A stretch of DNA of 64,000 bases from Orychophragmus violaceus (GCA_030180135.1 CM058230.1:15501082-15565081); one strand, 5' to 3'. Positions 21,292 through 32,357 are shown, counted from the first letter of the stretch. The notes: generated by a model from the sequence alone, not told the origin. Numbers and translations: made by a program.

Positions 21292-24200
21292 TTACATTTC
21301 AATGTCTCTAATGCCTACAGCTTCAGTCAGAAACTCGAGCTTAGGCCTTGGGAGTGGCTTCGTCAACGGATCAGCGACATTATCATCTGTCTGAACTCGA
21401 CTGATCTTGACTTCCCTTCTATTAATGATGTCACGTATCAAGTGAAATCTTCTTAGAACATGCTTGGATTTCTGGTGTGATCTTGGTTCCTTTGCCTGAG
21501 CTATAGCACCATTGTTATCACAAAACAGTGCCAGAGGCTCAGCCGCATCTGGTATCACACCTAGTTCAATAATGAACTTTCGTATCCAAACAGCTTCCTT
21601 CGCAGCTTCTGAGGCGGCGATATATTCAGCTTCTGTAGTGGAATCAGCAACGGTGTCTTGCTTGGAGCTTCTCCAACTGATTGCACCGCCATTCAGACAA
21701 AAGATGTAACCGGACTGTGACCGGAAATCATCTTGGTCTGTCTGGAAACTTGCGTCCGTGAATCCACTGACTTTAAGCACATCACTTCCACCGTACACCA
21801 AGAACTTGTCCTTAGTATGTCTTAGATACTTCAAGATATTCTTTACGGCAATCCAATGGTTTTCACCTGGATTTGACTGGTATCTACTCGTCATGCTCAA
21901 TGCATAAGCAACATCAGGACGTGTACAGATCATGGCATACATGACAGATCCTATTGCAGATGCATAAGGAATATTCTTCATGCGCTCAAGCTCAGCAGCC
22001 GTCGTAGGGCTCTGCTTCTTGCTTAGCGTTGTGCCATGTACCATTGGCGTGAAGCCCTTCTTGGAATCTTTCATGCTGAATCTTTGTAGGACTTTGTCAA
22101 TGTATGAATCTTGACACAAGCCTATCAGCCTTCTAGATCTATCCCGGTAGATCCTGATTCCAAGAACGTATGCGGCTTCACCCATGTCTTTCATGGAAAA
22201 ACAACTTCCAAGCCAGTCCTTTACTGACTTCAACATTGGAACGTCGTTTCCGAGAAGCAGTATGTCATCAACATACAGAATAAGAAATACTATCTTGCTC
22301 CCACTAGTTTTCTTATACACGCATTGTTCTTCTTCGTTTCTGATGAAGTCAAATTGCTTGATCGCTTCATCAAAACGAAGATTCCAGCTCCTCGATGCTT
22401 GCTTCAATCCATAAATGGATTTATGAAGCTTGCATACTTTCCCAGCATTCTTTGGATCTATGTAACCGTCAGGTTGTGTCATATACACATCCTCTTCCAG
22501 AATTCCATTCAGGAAGGCGGTTTTCACGTCCATCTGCCAAATTTCATAATCATGAAAAGCTGCAGTTGCTAGTAGAATCCGAATAGATTTCATCATTGCC
22601 ACTGGGGAATAGGTTTCATCGTAATCCACACCGTGAACTTGTCTGAAACCTTTTGCCACCAACCTGGCTTTATAAATCTGGACATTTCCATCCACGTCAA
22701 TCTTCTTCTTGAAGATCCATTTGCACTCGATGGCTTTTACACCAGCGGGTAAGTCAACCAACGAAAACACTTGGTTGACCGACATGGAGTCCATTTCGGA
22801 ATCAGTGGCCTTGCGCCACTTCGAGGAATCTGGGCCCATCATGGCTTGATTGAAATTCGATGGTTCATCACCATCAATGATCAGAAGATCATGACAGTTA
22901 GTCACGAGGAATCCTTGATATCTCTCGGGTTCGTGACGGATCCTCCCGGATCTTCGAACTTCAGGTACTACAGGTTCAGGCTCTATAATTTCTTGTAGGT
23001 CCTCCTGCTGCTCTTCCTCATTAGGTTGAGCAGTATCCTGTTCATCTTGAATTTCTTCAAGCAGTACCTTACTCCCACTGTCTTTCTTAGAGAGGAACTC
23101 CCTCTCAAGAAAGTTACAATCCCGGGCAACAAAGATCTTGTTCTCGGAACGTAGATAGAAGTAATAAGCCTTGGTTTCCTTCGGATAACCAATGAAGTAG
23201 CATTTATCAGACTTCGGTGTAAGCTTGTCTGAGATCAATCTCTTGACATAGGCTTCACAACCCCAAATTCTAAGATAAGACAGCACTGGAGCCACTCCAG
23301 TCCATAATTCATATGGTGTCTTTGCTACTGCTTTCGATGGCGCTCTATTTAGAGTGAACACTGCTGTTAGCAGAGCATATCCCCAAAGGGATATTGGAAG
23401 GTCTGTGTGACTCATCATAGATCGAACCATATCCAATAAGGTCCGATTTCTCCTCTCAGACACACCATTCCATTGAGGTGTTCCAGGAGGAGTGAGTTGG
23501 GACACGATCCCACACTCTCTTAGATGATCACTGAATTCTTGACTTAAGTATTCTCCTCCTCGGTCGGACCGAAGAGCCTTAATGCTTTTGCCAAGTTGGT
23601 TATGTACTTCATTTTGGAATTCTCTGAACTTCTCAAAAGATTCAGACTTATGTTTCATTAAATAAACATATCCATACCTACTGAAATCATCAGTGAAGGT
23701 AATGAAGTACTGATAGTTTCCTCTTGCATTTGTGGACATTGGGCCACACACGTCAGTGTGTATCAGGCCCAATAAGTCACTGGCCCTCTCGTTAGGTTTA
23801 TTAAAGGGGGCCCGTGTCATTTTGCCCATCATGCAGGATTCGCATTTCTCACATGACTCAAAGTCAAATGAGCCAAGAAGTCCATTCGAATGGAGCCTCT
23901 TGATGCGTTTCTCGCTGATGTGCCCTAAACGACAATGCCATAGAAACGTTCGGTTCTCCTCATTAGGTTTGAACCGTTTGGTATTAATGTTATAAATTGG
24001 CGCGGATTGATCGAGTATGTAAAGCCCATTCGTAAGAGGGGCACAACCATAGAACAAATTGTTGCGATTGAAGGAACATAATTTATTCTTAACTGAAAAA
24101 TCATAACCTTCCAAATCCAACAAAGAAATTGAAATAATATTCCTGCTTATAGCAGGTACAAAATAACAATTATTGAGTTCTAAAACCAATCCCGAAGGTA

Positions 24201-25269
24201 AAGACAACAAGTATGTGCCTACAGCTAGTGCTGGAACTTTCGCTCCATTCCCAACTCGTAGCTCCACTTGTCCTTGCTTCAGCCTTCTACTGTTGCTGAG
24301 TGCCTGCATATTAGTACAAATATGAGCCCCACAACCAGTATCCATAACCCATGAGGTATTATCAGAAGTAGTTGTATTAACTTCTATAACAAAAATACCT
24401 GTCGAAGAAGTCTCGAGAGTCTTCTTCTTCAATTCCTTTAGACCTTCTTGGAATTTCTTACATTCTCTCCTCCAATGCCATGGTTCTTTACAGAACCTGC
24501 ATATGTCAGTTGGCCCAGCCTTGGACTTGGGCTTGGGCTTTGGCGTGTCCTTGTCCGAGACTTGGACAGCCTTGGCCTTTCCCTTATCCTTAGCAGAGGA
24601 TTTCTTAAACCCCTTGCCCTTTTGCACCATAAGCACATTGGGGTCCTTGACGGTTTTCCTCAAGTTGGGCTCTGCAGTCTTGAGCATTCCGTGAAGCTCA
24701 GGCAATGTCTTACTCAAGCCATGCATATTAAAGTTCAGAATGAACTGATCATAGCTTGCAGGTAAAGACTGCAGAACGATGTCGCAGGCAAGTTCCTGGC
24801 TGATAGGGCAGTCGAGTTTCTGAAGATGATCGAGATAACCCATCATCTTCAAGACATGAGGACTCACTGCCGCATTTGCAGCCAACTTACAGTCTAAGAG
24901 GTTCTTAACTGTCTGAAACCTCTCAGTCCTTGCTTGCTCCTGAAAAAGCGATTTCAGGCTTGCCATTATCTCAATTGGTGACAACACACTCTCGAACTGC
25001 ATTTGCAGCTCAGCAGTCATTGTCGCCAACATAAGGCAATACACATCATTTTCATCTGACGAATGCTTTTCCCAAGCATTATGCAGAGTCCTGGCGGCAT
25101 TGTTAGCAGGCCTCTCGGGGAGAGGATCACGAAGGACATAATCCTTCTTCTCCTGCTTGAGGACCAGCCTCAAGTTCCTTGACCACGTCAGGAAGTTCGT
25201 TCCAGTCAGCTTCTCCTTCTCGAGAACAGACCGGATTGAGAATGTGTTTTGAGTGCTTGTAGTAGTCAT
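21292..25269 (-). CDS. Copia E Gag-Pol polyprotein, intact frame
   Basis: 1,325-residue Ty1/copia polyprotein, one codon longer than A because of a small change after Gag residue 203 (LRKTVKDPN against LSKAKDPN). Domain order is Gag, zinc knuckle, protease (DTG near 310), integrase (HHCC finger, D-D-35-E triad), reverse transcriptase (YVDD near 999) and RNase H (TDASF, STTEAEY, CDNNGA). The zinc knuckle reads CRFCKEPWHWRREC: the four metal ligands are kept but the conserved glycine before the histidine is tryptophan, which could weaken RNA packaging. At positions where A looks changed (W485, I1199, N1303) E has the residues typical of related copies (R, R, K). Start chosen at the first ATG, as in A. 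Likely enzymatically competent apart from the knuckle. Confidence 0.96.
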   Translation of the reverse strand: MTTTSTQNTFSIRSVLEKEKLTGTNFLTWSRNLRLVLKQEKKDYVLRDPLPERPANNAARTLHNAWEKHSSDENDVYCLMLATMTAELQMQFESVLSPIEIMASLKSLFQEQARTERFQTVKNLLDCKLAANAAVSPHVLKMMGYLDHLQKLDCPISQELACDIVLQSLPASYDQFILNFNMHGLSKTLPELHGMLKTAEPNLRKTVKDPNVLMVQKGKGFKKSSAKDKGKAKAVQVSDKDTPKPKPKSKAGPTDICRFCKEPWHWRRECKKFQEGLKELKKKTLETSSTGIFVIEVNTTTSDNTSWVMDTGCGAHICTNMQALSNSRRLKQGQVELRVGNGAKVPALAVGTYLLSLPSGLVLELNNCYFVPAISRNIISISLLDLEGYDFSVKNKLCSFNRNNLFYGCAPLTNGLYILDQSAPIYNINTKRFKPNEENRTFLWHCRLGHISEKRIKRLHSNGLLGSFDFESCEKCESCMMGKMTRAPFNKPNERASDLLGLIHTDVCGPMSTNARGNYQYFITFTDDFSRYGYVYLMKHKSESFEKFREFQNEVHNQLGKSIKALRSDRGGEYLSQEFSDHLRECGIVSQLTPPGTPQWNGVSERRNRTLLDMVRSMMSHTDLPISLWGYALLTAVFTLNRAPSKAVAKTPYELWTGVAPVLSYLRIWGCEAYVKRLISDKLTPKSDKCYFIGYPKETKAYYFYLRSENKIFVARDCNFLEREFLSKKDSGSKVLLEEIQDEQDTAQPNEEEQQEDLQEIIEPEPVVPEVRRSGRIRHEPERYQGFLVTNCHDLLIIDGDEPSNFNQAMMGPDSSKWRKATDSEMDSMSVNQVFSLVDLPAGVKAIECKWIFKKKIDVDGNVQIYKARLVAKGFRQVHGVDYDETYSPVAMMKSIRILLATAAFHDYEIWQMDVKTAFLNGILEEDVYMTQPDGYIDPKNAGKVCKLHKSIYGLKQASRSWNLRFDEAIKQFDFIRNEEEQCVYKKTSGSKIVFLILYVDDILLLGNDVPMLKSVKDWLGSCFSMKDMGEAAYVLGIRIYRDRSRRLIGLCQDSYIDKVLQRFSMKDSKKGFTPMVHGTTLSKKQSPTTAAELERMKNIPYASAIGSVMYAMICTRPDVAYALSMTSRYQSNPGENHWIAVKNILKYLRHTKDKFLVYGGSDVLKVSGFTDASFQTDQDDFRSQSGYIFCLNGGAISWRSSKQDTVADSTTEAEYIAASEAAKEAVWIRKFIIELGVIPDAAEPLALFCDNNGAIAQAKEPRSHQKSKHVLRRFHLIRDIINRREVKISRVQTDDNVADPLTKPLPRPKLEFLTEAVGIRDIEM

Positions 25270-26913
25270 AGCTGAAATATATAGATAAAAAGGTTATTAG
25301 TTAATATGTTCAATATGATTAATCTCGTATTATACTTAATATGATCAATCATGCATTATATTCAATAACCTAAGTTACCCTCAATAGAATATAATGATTC
25401 CAAGATCCACATATAACTAAGATCAAAGTGGGCCACTGGCCGTCACCCAACCTTAGCTTATATCGGTAAGCCCTATGTCGGCTAATTATATCCGTGATAT
25501 AACTCTTGGTTGTGAATCTGGGCCCGAGGCCCAATTCACTCTGATGTCTCAAGGCCCGGGACTCCCGATGGCCTAGTCAAGAAAACCAGACTATACAGTC
25601 ATGTAATCATTAATGTCTGGGACTCCCAATGACATTTATGAATCACAAACCGTCTTATCCACGCAAAAGTAGACACCCTCACACTGTAAGGCCATGAATA
25701 CAATTGAATGGGCTTCGACAGCTGACATAGCCTGGACAAGACATCCAACGCTTGATATTATTTGAGGTTCGTAGGTTTATTAAAATTTCATTCCCAAGAT
25801 AGAAGATTACTATTTCGGGAAACTTTCTATTTTTGGAAACCTACTATTTTTGGAAACTTTCTAAAATTGGAAACTTTCTAAAACCGGAAACTTTCTAACT
25901 TTAGAAATTTCTTTAAATCCAAAACATGCAAATCCAGAAACTTCTATTTTAAGAAACTTTCTAATTTCAAAATTTCGGAAACTTTAATTTAAAATCGATT
26001 TATATAACTTTATAAAATAAATTTTAAATTAATCTGAAGAAAGACTCAAATAATTGGCCCAATTGTTTTAACTTCTTGGCCCGAGGCCCAAGAATTGGTC
26101 CATGTCCAAGACATGACCCAATTGTCCAATTAAATGACATAACCGGTCTGGTTCATTAAAATTGGTCTAACCAAATTTTAATTACTACGATGACCACAAT
26201 TGTCAACCGGTTATTTACTAAACCGGATTTTCTCAATTTATTTGGTCCAACCAAATCAAATTAGAAAATCCTGGTTTAGGCACAAAATCCAATTTTTCGA
26301 CTTTGGATTTCTTATCCCGGTTTAACCAGAACTTAATAAAATTATTAAATCTGTTTATTAAACCTCGACGTTTAATTTTAATAAAATTTTAAACCGAACC
26401 GAAGACACAAGCCAAAACCGAACCGATTAGGTCACGGCCGCAAGCAACACTCGATCGTGAATGATCGGGACAGCCGCAAACCTTACGGTCGGGACGAGCT
26501 CGGCTTGTGATCGGGACGAGAACGACCGAGAGTTGCCGAGACGCGACGCGATCGCATCAGCCGATCGGACCAACTCTCTCTATCGGGACGACGAGGCAAC
26601 CGGACGCATTCACAGCCGATCCATGCTATCGATCATAATGATCGATCCATGCGATCAACTCGCCCGATCCCGCGCCTCCACTCCGATCGGACTGACGACG
26701 CAACGCGATCCATGATCGGTTCGTTCATCATGTACCGATCGGCCCGACGCATACCAAATCATATAGCTTGGTTTTTGCGATTTCAAATATGTTTAGGTTT
26801 CAATTCCTTGTTGCTTAAGTGATTTCTCTTATCAATAGATTGATTCAAAACACTTTTTAAACAAGAAAAACAATCCTAAACATGAATCTAAACAAGAAAA
26901 ACCAGAACCAATG
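25270..26913 (-). other. Copia E untranslated leader
   Basis: Same plan as the A leader: ggaaactttc-type short repeats at about 25800-25990 and a CpG-rich GATCGGGACG block at about 26440-26760. No open frame of substance; an 84-codon frame in the CpG block is Arg/Asp-rich repeat translation and is not called. Confidence 0.8.
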
Positions 26914-26925
26914 GCTCTGATACCA
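26914..26925 (-). promoter_or_regulatory. Primer binding site of copia E
   Basis: GCTCTGATACCA, initiator tRNA-Met complement on the element strand, one base from the LTR at 26927. Confidence 0.95.
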
Positions 26926-26926
26926 C

Positions 26927-27560
26927 TGATTGATGTTTTGGTGTTAATCCTGATTCAGTTCTTCAGATTAAACAGTCCTAAACATGCGGATCTAGGTTCT
27001 CTTGAATAGAAACTTTATTGATCTCACCTTATACCTGTTTATGCAGCGGAAAGAGAGAACAGGTCAGAGATCAGCAGAACCACCAAGGGATGGATCCTCC
27101 AAAGACTCACACACGCAATCACAGAAAATGGCTGCTAGACCGAGCTGAGGGAGGCCGCAGAGAGAGAGAGATTTCGGCGCTGGGTTAGGGTTAGAGGAGA
27201 AAGAGATTTGGCTTTTAGTTTATAAAACCCTTCTCTTTCCCTTTTGGGCTTTTGGGCCCAAATACCAATCTGATTAAATCCCTTGGATTTAATCAGACCC
27301 ATTAATCTCTCACTAAGTACGACAAATGCCTGGCACTTTTACCGTATTTCTGCTAAGCCGTTCCTACACATTTTCCTGTTAGCTTAGGCGTGTGACCCAT
27401 ATGGGATCATATAATAAAGGCAATAAGTCCAAGACTTATAGATCATGAGCGGACTCTAGCAAGCCATCATGACCCCCAGTATTATATGACTTATGTCTGA
27501 TCATTGACATACTCTTACTTTCTAGAGACAGTACCGAGATTACTGGACACAATTCCAACA
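26927..27560 (-). repeat. 5' LTR of copia E, with promoter
   Basis: 634-bp LTR matching 19810-20443. On the minus strand a TTTATAAAC-like sequence around 27219-27227 is a possible TATA box for leftward transcription; this is weak evidence. Confidence 0.93.
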
Positions 27561-27565
27561 CTCAT

Positions 27566-28490
27566 GTCCAATCCACCTGATGTCTCTGGGCCCAAAACGA
27601 TTTTGATAGCCCAGTCAAGCAAACCAATCTCTTCAGTCATGTAATTGTTGATGCCTTGCACTGCAAGCCCATTAACACGATTACTTCCTGCCTTACTCAT
27701 GTAATTGTTGATACCTTGCACTGCAAGCCTATCGTACAATGAAATGAGTCTTGACAGTTGACAAGATTGGAAAGACATCAAGTATCACTTGATATTTGGT
27801 TGAGGAACATAATCTTTTAAAACGTTCAGTTTTATTATGTTTTAATTCTTATAATTAATTGATTCATCTTGCTTTGGTTCTGTGATTTCAGGTTCAATAA
27901 CCTAATCAACAAATCTGATGTCGACCGACACTACTATAGTGTCGATCGATGCAGGATAACCAAAAGCAATCAGCGATAACCGATCAATCCAATTGATCCG
28001 GTTTTGAATGCCGGTCAGCGTCGATCGATGCTACATTAGCATCGGTCGATGCCAACCTAATCAAACCAATCACAATTAAACCATTCACAGAGTTCAACCA
28101 TTATTAACCAAGCTCGATAACCGGTCCAATCCAATTGAACCGATTCATCAATCTCGCGAGGTTTGTGTCGACCGACACAACATTTGTGTCGATCGACACT
28201 AGGCGAAAACTGAGTTTTATTCGGGTTTTCGCCCTGTGTTGATCGATGCCGGATTGGCAACGATCGACACCATGCTAAAAACCCTAAAATTTATTCGGGC
28301 TTTCGCCCTGTGTCGATCGATGTCGGATTGGCATCGATCGACACCATGCGAAAAAGCCCTAAAACGTTTTCGAACAGAACCCTAAACTAGGTTTTCATGA
28401 AAACGAATTTTAGCAAGTTTGTATCAACCATACAAAGATTCAGATTCAACTAATCTAATCAACATGCTACAGATTCAATGGAACCCTAAA
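27566..28490 (-). other. Copia C leader, part next to the LTR
   Basis: Continuation of C after the E insertion; matches B 16440-17290. Non-coding, with five hairpin modules at 27919-28351. Confidence 0.88.
27919..28351. repeat. Five CGATCG hairpin modules in the C leader
   Basis: Modules at 27919-27952, 28019-28053, 28164-28199, 28236-28270 and 28311-28351. The last two lie in a tandem duplication of about 75 bp (28215-28289 and 28290-28365) that is single in B. In the duplicate, arms have drifted in step (gatgccgg and ggcaacg in one, gatgtcgg and ggcatcg in the other) and still pair. Confidence 0.85.
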
Positions 28491-28502
28491 GCTCTGATAC
28501 CA
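28491..28502 (-). promoter_or_regulatory. Primer binding site of copia C
   Basis: GCTCTGATACCA, initiator tRNA-Met complement, one base from the LTR start at 28504. Confidence 0.93.
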
Positions 28503-28503
28503 C

Positions 28504-29181
28504 TGAAGGAATTTCTAGCAGTTCTAATCAGGATTAGCAACCCTAGTCTGAATTCATAGCCTATGATCTAAAGTTCATGTAATTGAATCTATCAGATCTC
28601 GAGATTACCTGATGAATATGCAGCGGAAGTATTTGCAGATAATCGAGATCACGAAGCGCCTCAAGTGCTGCGCCTCTACTGGTATCCACACGCACACAAA
28701 TTGGACCGCAGGGATGCTAGTGCCTTACAGAGATCTAATCTCCAGAGAGGTTTATTTCTGTGTTCTGGTGGCTGTGAATTAGGTTGGAAACCAGTTTAGG
28801 TCGACCATATATCTTATATATGTCGGCTTAAACCACGACGGAATTAACTAACGATTAAACCGTATTAATCTGGTTAATCCGCGAGTGCATCGATCGATGC
28901 ACTGACTGCAACACACTGCCCCAGAACATTGATATCGAATGCATATCAAATATGCATTCACTGGATCATTACATTAATTATCAACCTCGTCTTTAACGCC
29001 CAGTTTGCTTAGGTGTGTGACCCTGTAGGATCATATAACACTAGCAATGAGTTCTCAACTCATTGATCATAAGTGGCTTCTAGCAAAGCGTTATGACTAC
29101 CCAATGTTATGTGATTGTCTTATCTCGACTATACGACTTTCACTTAGAGCAAGTAAAATAGATTTCAGGACATTCCCAACA
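28504..29181 (-). repeat. 5' LTR of copia C
   Basis: 678-bp LTR, TGAAGGAATTTC to ATTCCCAACA on the plus strand. Related to the B LTR at both ends but diverged in the middle. It contains an 18-bp perfect palindrome gtgcatcgatcgatgcac at 28885-28902, a single-site version of the hairpin module. The element's other LTR should lie left of position 1, so its target duplication (right copy AATAA) cannot be checked here. Confidence 0.9.
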
Positions 29182-29590
29182 AATAATGCTCGGTTGAGGC
29201 GAGTCCTGGGAGAGGAGTCATGTTGGCTTGCTATCCGTAAATCGTTGATCTGTCCCTGACATATCGCATGCGCTGTTGCGAGCTGATCGAATCGGGCATT
29301 ACTTCCTTGAGATAGCTCGGAGATTTGTGTCATGAGAGCCTTGAGCAAGACCGAGGTGTTCTGCTCGGTTTGTTGATCACTCGTTTCAGTCCGAGGCTGC
29401 TCGATGTTTAGAGATTGCTGCTCGGCGCCCGCCGGCTGGATGATCGGGTTCGTGACCTGAGAGACATGTTGAGGCTGAGGTAGGCCTCCTATTTGAGAAG
29501 TGTTCGTTCCCGAGGCCGTTTTTCTTCTGTTGGGCCGACCTTTGTACAGAGAATAGATATTGGGTCTTCTAAGTGGATGGGGTGCTAAAC
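29182..29590 (-). pseudogene. Gypsy gag-like fragment (tentative)
   Basis: A minus-strand frame reads RPNRRKTASGTNTS, then a Gln/Pro-rich stretch and a predicted coil LLKALMTQISELSQ, ending where the C LTR begins. The composition (glutamine-rich, then coil with LLKALMTQI) resembles the N-terminal part of plant Ty3/gypsy Gag proteins, but no zinc knuckle, protease or pol is present. It is cut off by the LTR on one side and fused to gene-fragment copy 1 on the other. Product call is inference. Confidence 0.4.
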
Positions 29591-29599
29591 CCATATATA

Positions 29600-30130
29600 A
29601 CAACAGAGAAGATGCAATATCTGCTGAACAGAACAGAAAACTTACCAGAAGTTGTTCATAGAGTTGGAAAAGCCCAATTAACAACACCCATAAGATGAAT
29701 CAACCACACAACATTTATCAACAAGAAGTGTTTTCAAAAATAGTATTATATAATACCATTTTGATTTTGGAGCAGGAGAGTCTGTAATAATGGGAGCATT
29801 TGAGCAGCTTTGGTAGACAAAGGATTCACAGGACGAACACCATCATCGCCATCTTTCGTTCCAGACGAACTCGCCATTTTGCCTTAATTCATGCAGAAAA
29901 TCACAATACATGAAAAATAATCGTACGAGCTTAATCAGATCAAAACCCTACTTAAAACTATTCATATACAGTAACCTCCACTAATAATAGGTACTTAAAA
30001 ATTTTTAGGTACTTAAAAAGACTAAACAAGACTGAAGAAACAAAAAGTTTTCTAATGATTTTCAACTTCAAATCCAAAATTCAATTGGGATTTTTTTGGT
30101 GGATTTTGAGTTAGAATGAACGAAAATCTG
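29600..30130 (-). pseudogene. Host-gene 5' fragment, copy 1
   Basis: Minus strand. An exon-like frame MASSSGTKDGDDG continues VRPVNPLSTKAAQM and LPLLQTLLLQNQ (about 29878 down to 29765). After an intron-like gap comes a short exon ending LFQLYEQLL followed by a GTAAGT donor (about 29678-29640). Downstream host exons are replaced by the gypsy-like scrap. The upstream exon seen in copies 2 and 3 (MSGEENR) is missing by deletion near 29990. I do not recognise the protein. Of the three copies this has the best reading frame. Confidence 0.55.
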
Positions 30131-30689
30131 AGTTTTTTCAAGGTCGCCGTTTTTCTATCCGAGAAGCTTGAAATCGCGGCGGCCACATGCCAGATTGCGA
30201 TTTTCCGGTGCATAAATGGGTTTACTCGCCGTGTTTTCGAATAGAGGGTACTACTATAGGATTAATTGCATCTATTGTATCTTTTTGAAACATTAATAGC
30301 AAAGTTGTATCTTTGAGAAAGTTCTTGCATTTATGTATCTTTCACATTTTTCAAGACGTCAAAATGTCCATTTTAACCTTTGCTTTTATCTTTTTGTGAT
30401 GAATAGTTAATCACACAAGCTATCCATGTGAGTCCTTCTATCCATCCAATTTTATTATTATATTTTTATTCTTTTCTTTTCTATTACACTCTCTTTCTTA
30501 CTCTATGACTTATTTTTCACCCCTTATTTTTTCGACGGTAGATAGGATAGCAGAGCTGATGATTCTGACAATATAGACCACCGGAATGGAGATAAAATAG
30601 TCTGATGTACCGGAATTCAAAAAAAAAATTGGACTTAATACGGAAAGTGCGAATGGACAACTTAGACTAGATATCCACAATATCCATCC
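30131..30689. other. Unassigned AT-rich spacer
   Basis: No gene, LTR or clear repeat seen. The phrase tcgaatagagggtactactatagg at about 30240 is a possible decayed Stowaway-type end (compare ctccctccg at 62207), but no partner was found. Confidence 0.5.
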
Positions 30690-31285
30690 ACGTGGATACT
30701 ACCACGACCATATCACATACAAGATGCTTACCATGAGTAGAAAGTGGCCAACAATTTTTTTTCTGGTTCCTAATCACACAAATAAACATCGGATGTAAAA
30801 TGCTTTCTATGGATATGGTGGACAATATCGACTATTCGTAGACACTACTACGATCTCCTCACATGTTAGACGGATTTGATGGACAAAAGGTGACTAAGAG
30901 TTCACATGTACATGATCATGAAATGTACCTTGTAAACACAATTATAAGAGCTCAAGGTGGATGATGTCTATTATTTGTGGACACTACCACGATTATATCA
31001 CAAGTTAAACGCTTATGATTGACAATAGGTGATCAAGAATTAACATTATTGTTATATGTGGTCACAAAAGTATGTTGGGTCAATTATTCGTGGACACTAC
31101 CACGATTATATCACATGTTAAACTCTTATGATGGACAATAGGGTGGTCAAGAGTTCACATATTGTGATACGTGGACACAAAATACAGGTCTCATGGATAG
31201 AAGTTGGTTAAGAGTTCACATTCGTGGACACTACCATGATTATATCACATGTTAAACGCTTATGATGGACAATAGGGTGGTCAAG
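30690..31285. repeat. Minisatellite, about five units of 105-145 bp
   Basis: The phrase gtggacactaccacgattat recurs at about 30695 (variant), 30838 (variant), 30977, 31090 and 31222, each followed by catgttaaacgcttatgatgg and ggtcaagagttcacat variants. Units shorten and become more alike toward the right. The array ends abruptly at 31285, where gene-fragment copy 2 starts. Confidence 0.8.
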
Positions 31286-31862
31286 AGAACTTACCAGAAG
31301 TTGTTCATAGAGTTGGAACAAACGGATTAATTGTCCCTGTCAAGCACATAAAAAATAGTGTATAACACCCAGCTGATGAATGATCAAAACAACATTTATC
31401 AACAAGAAGCGTTTTCAAAAATAGTACTATATAATACCTCTTGTTTTTGATTTTGGAGCAGGAGATCTCGTAACAATGGGAGCATTTGAGCAGCATTGGT
31501 AGGCACAGGATGAAACCATCGTCGCCATCTTTCGCTCCAGACGAACTCGCCATTTTGCCTTAACTCATGCAGAAAATCACAATACGTGAAAGATAATCGT
31601 ACGAGCTTAATCAGATCACTCAAACTATTAATATACAGTAACCTCCACTAATAATAATACGCAAGACGAGACGATAATCGTCGTACGAGCTTATCCAAAT
31701 CCCAAGAAACAAAAAAACTCTGAAATCTTTCAAGCAAATGTAAACGGTCGTGGCAAGAAATTGAACTTCTATTCTCTTCGCCTGACATTGCGGCGGTCAG
31801 CGATACGAGAGATAAGTGGAAGAAGGCGACGGTTAACTAATCGCCGTCGAACAGAGAGAAGT
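31286..31862 (-). pseudogene. Host-gene 5' fragment, copy 2 (first part)
   Basis: Minus strand. Upstream exon-like ATGTCAGGCGAAGAG near 31790; second exon MASSSGAKDGDDG (frameshifted after GDDG) then VPTNAAQMLPLLRDLLLQ and a donor after caagag (about 31553-31438); third exon GQLIRLFQLYEQLL, exactly 42 nt, with a tgcttgacag acceptor and GTAAGT-like donor (about 31340-31290). The phases of the exons agree, which supports a real ancestral gene. Copia F is inserted upstream at 31863, and the same DNA resumes at 35788. It holds the empty site for the Helitron of copy 3 (between 31434 and 31435). Confidence 0.6.
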
Positions 31863-32204
31863 TGTTGAACAAAGTCAATTTATCCTCAAACCAACTAAGA
31901 CTTCAAACTAAGGTAACTAGATGGAATCCTAAGTAAGTTAGGTAGAATAGTATCAAAGTACTAAAACTATTGCTTTTGAAGAAGTCACCTATGACTAGGT
32001 GTATGGATTAGTAAGAGTTGGTATGATGTAGTTGTTGAGCTAATAGTAGTTAACTTAACATATATGAAGATTGTAAGTCTGAGTATTGTTGTTGTCGAAA
32101 AATCAAATAGAAATTTTGTCAAGTTCAAGTTAAATAATAACAGTGTTTTGTGTTGAAATGACTAACAAAGAAAAACAGAGCATTCTACTATCATTATTGC
32201 AACA
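31863..32204 (+). repeat. 5' LTR of copia F
   Basis: 342 bp, TGTTGAACAAAG to TTATTGCAACA. Promoter position not determined. Confidence 0.93.
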
Positions 32205-32216
32205 TGGTATCAGAGC
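32205..32216 (+). promoter_or_regulatory. Primer binding site of copia F
   Basis: TGGTATCAGAGC directly after the LTR, complementary to initiator tRNA-Met. Here it abuts the LTR without the one-base spacer seen in A, B, C and E. Confidence 0.95.
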
Positions 32217-32357
32217 ACAGCATGATCTGTGGAGCCTGTTCGAAGAAGATCACAAGCAGAGAACAAGGAGATTGAACAAAGAGTGAGGCCAAGGTCAGAG
32301 ACACCAAGGCACTAGTTCAAGAAACCAAAAAGAACAAGCAAATGTTAAGCAAATCAC

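Larger units (their letters stand above)
19810..27560 (-). mobile_element. Copia E: complete LTR retrotransposon
   Basis: Complete 7,751-bp copia element inserted in the leader of C, with 5-bp duplication CTCAT at 19805-19809 and 27561-27565. LTRs of 634 bp (19810-20443 and 26927-27560) show about two differences (tgatgg/tgattg; aatatctc/aatctctc), so it is recent. Primer site, polypurine tract and one open polyprotein are present. The coding part and U3 end of the LTR are almost the same as A, but the U5 side of the LTR and parts of the leader differ, so A and E are sister subfamilies. Confidence 0.97.

Noticed and set aside
31399..31623. Frame LVRLSFTYCDFLHELRQNGEF as a continuous gene
   Set aside because: It reads across the intron and 5' flank of the fragment; the exon-phase reading is better supported by all three copies.
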